This document shows, in pieces, positions 62,722-64,000 of a DNA stretch of 64,000 nucleotides. The stretch is taken from NCBI GenBank assembly GCA_031385005.1, contig JANNBB010000008.1:62001-126000 (forward strand), written 5' to 3'. A program made the translations under genes and the position numbers. Source of the DNA: JADKIH01 sp031385005. Lineage in GTDB: Bacteria; Bacteroidota; Bacteroidia; AKYH767-A; 2013-40CM-41-45. The notes under the pieces are model-generated. The model worked only from the letters and a program-made list of their open reading frames with translations, made no database searches and had not been told where the DNA came from. Within the stretch, counting starts at the first letter, position 1. Each line of letters starts with the position of its first letter.

Positions 62722-64000
62722 ATGAGAAATAAAATTCCACTTTGCTTTCTTTTGACATTGTGGTACTCCACTGCTTTTGGTTACAGCCCGGATTTGTTGA
62801 CCAATAAGGTAGTTGTCGGGTATGGTGATACCATGCGGATGAGTTTTGTTAAGGATCCTTATTTGTATAAGGAAGGATGGGATACGCTTCCACAAACCCT
62901 TTTCTGGAGAGAGATTATAAACCTCACTTGCGATACATGTGTTATCAATATTGCTGAATGCAGAAAACCGGTTGACCGAATTATGCGTTCAGAATGGGTA
63001 GATCGCAGCGATACGGATAAGATTTGTTTTAAAGACAGCATTTGCCGTAAATATGGCCTCGATAGCTCCACTTCACTGAATATTACAGCCGGTAAGGTTG
63101 AGTTTTACGAAATAAAAAAATCGATCGGTGATATCAACACGGCCGTTAAAGTTTTCAAGAAAAATGATTGTGACCCCTGGTATGCCCAGGCAATATTGCT
63201 CATAGAAAGTCCGGGTAAAACAAAATCAAAGTCTTATGTTGGAGCCAATGGTCCATTTCAACTCATGCGTTCTGTTGCGTTGAAGTATGGTTTGCGCGTT
63301 AATAAAAATATCGACGAACGAACAAATATTGAAAAATCAGCCCGGGCCGCTTCTCAGTTGATTAGTCGCTCTTGTATTCCGGCAATTAAAAGATATCTCG
63401 ATGAGCATTGTTTGGCGTATTCGGAAAAAGACCTGTGGTTTCGTTTACTCGTCTTACATGCCTACCATGCAGGCGCAGGAAATATTCGTTGCGTGATCGA
63501 TCAGTTGAGGCCATCAGTAGGAGGAACCGCTTTATTTAAACAAGTATGGAATACTACCTGCCGCAGTTTTAAAAATGAATCGCAGAACTATTCACAAATT
63601 GCACTGGCATCGCTTGTCAACTTTGATCAACTCATCAGTCAATATGGAGACACCGTATTCCTCATTCAGGGCGATCGTTTGTTGCGCGAATACAATAAGA
63701 AAAGTCAAAAATTATATGAAAACTATGAGATTCTTACTCAGTGTATGACTTTATATGAAAATGATTTTTTGGAAGAAATGATTCCATTCGATTATTTCAT
63801 GAAAAAAATATCTTTTATCCGGAAAGAACTCAGCCATATTGCCAAAGTTGTCATGCGTTCTGAAAAAGAAGTTGCTTTGAAAAAGTATCCATCGAGTGAA
63901 GAGCATCTAACTCAACTTGCTTCAAATCTGACTAAAAGAAGACGTTATGAGGATGCAATACGTTTGCTAAAACTCAATCTTGAATTATATCCCGAATCAT
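62722..64000 (+). CDS. lytic transglycosylase (SLT domain), 3' end cut by window
   Basis: At least 426 residues from the ATG at 62722 to the window edge, no stop. Signal peptide (MRNKIPLCFLLTLWYSTAFG), a Cys-rich segment (DTCVINIAEC...), then an SLT domain from about residue 150: LIESPGKTKSKSYVGANGPFQLM with probable catalytic Glu162, and HAYHAGAGNIRCVI in place of the usual AYNAGPGNV. A TPR-like region starts near the edge. It cleaves peptidoglycan glycan strands in the periplasm. The ES-x-F...AGA-x-G core is altered around the Glu, so activity is not certain. Confidence 0.75.
   Translation, partial: MRNKIPLCFLLTLWYSTAFGYSPDLLTNKVVVGYGDTMRMSFVKDPYLYKEGWDTLPQTLFWREIINLTCDTCVINIAECRKPVDRIMRSEWVDRSDTDKICFKDSICRKYGLDSSTSLNITAGKVEFYEIKKSIGDINTAVKVFKKNDCDPWYAQAILLIESPGKTKSKSYVGANGPFQLMRSVALKYGLRVNKNIDERTNIEKSARAASQLISRSCIPAIKRYLDEHCLAYSEKDLWFRLLVLHAYHAGAGNIRCVIDQLRPSVGGTALFKQVWNTTCRSFKNESQNYSQIALASLVNFDQLISQYGDTVFLIQGDRLLREYNKKSQKLYENYEILTQCMTLYENDFLEEMIPFDYFMKKISFIRKELSHIAKVVMRSEKEVALKKYPSSEEHLTQLASNLTKRRRYEDAIRLLKLNLELYPES

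Noticed and set aside
1..64000. CRISPR array, IS element, tRNA or rRNA
   Set aside because: No regularly spaced repeats, transposase, or cloverleaf-like sequence was seen when reading intergenic gaps.

Overview
The window looks like chromosomal DNA of a Bacteroidota bacterium (A+T-rich). Evidence: a type IX secretion/gliding locus (PorV, PorU, PorP/SprF, GldJ), proteins with T9SS C-terminal sorting domains, LytTR two-component signalling with a propeller-type sensor, KdtA (so LPS is made), near-absence of Shine-Dalgarno sequences and promoters of the TTTG-N19-TAnnTTTG type. A genus cannot be read from the sequence alone. No IS element, CRISPR array, tRNA or rRNA was seen.

Region 1 (1-20010) is a nucleobase-catabolism supercluster. 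Pyrimidine side: FCY1-type cytosine deaminase, dihydropyrimidinase (cut by the window edge), a class III omega-aminotransferase and a CoA-acylating malonate/methylmalonate-semialdehyde dehydrogenase, together a route cytosine -> uracil -> beta-alanine -> acetyl-CoA with some steps outside the window. Purine side: XdhA/XdhB plus XdhC make urate; a leftward operon alc-uraD-hiuH-DUF6986-puuD-FUSC carries urate through 5-hydroxyisourate and OHCU to allantoin and, with allantoinase, allantoate to ureidoglycolate. Urate oxidation uses the membrane, cytochrome-fused PuuD. Uptake is covered by an NCS1 permease and a three-gene NMT1/Tau-type ABC transporter. No ureidoglycolate lyase is recognised; the DUF6986 protein is the natural candidate for the end of the pathway.

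Region 2 (20140-27430) holds envelope and secreted proteins: beta-barrels, a T9SS cargo protein, an AI-2E-type exporter, a membrane-anchored protein with a T9SS-like C-terminus, a thioredoxin-fold protein, an Omp85-like barrel and a DoxX protein.

Region 3 (27491-36710, all leftward) is a tightly coupled chain cdd-DUF1572-OMP-kdtA-yceI-sensor kinase-LytTR regulator, followed by a di-haem-type lipoprotein, an OB-fold protein and a second YceI. Most junctions overlap by a few bases.

Region 4 (36946-39999, rightward) is a polyphosphate-type module: lipoprotein, repeat protein, VTC-domain polymerase, DUF4956 membrane protein and DUF2490 barrel.

Region 5 (40100-48660) contains ispF and the T9SS core: porU-porV leftward, porP/sprF-gldJ rightward, closed by clear terminators. 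A probable acquired patch follows (48660-50103): an AlbA_2/Schlafen-type gene flanked by compositionally different, repeat-bearing DNA. Next are a Kelch T9SS protein, a CotH kinase and an amino acid permease.

Region 6 (54318-64000, rightward) is a housekeeping run: pyrF, DUF2851, PspC, K+ channel, RmlD-like SDR, HhH protein, acyl-CoA dehydrogenase, rpsU, xer recombinase, raiA/hpf and a truncated lytic transglycosylase. rpsU has a textbook Bacteroidota promoter and its own terminator, and raiA has the most conspicuous Shine-Dalgarno sequence noticed in the window.
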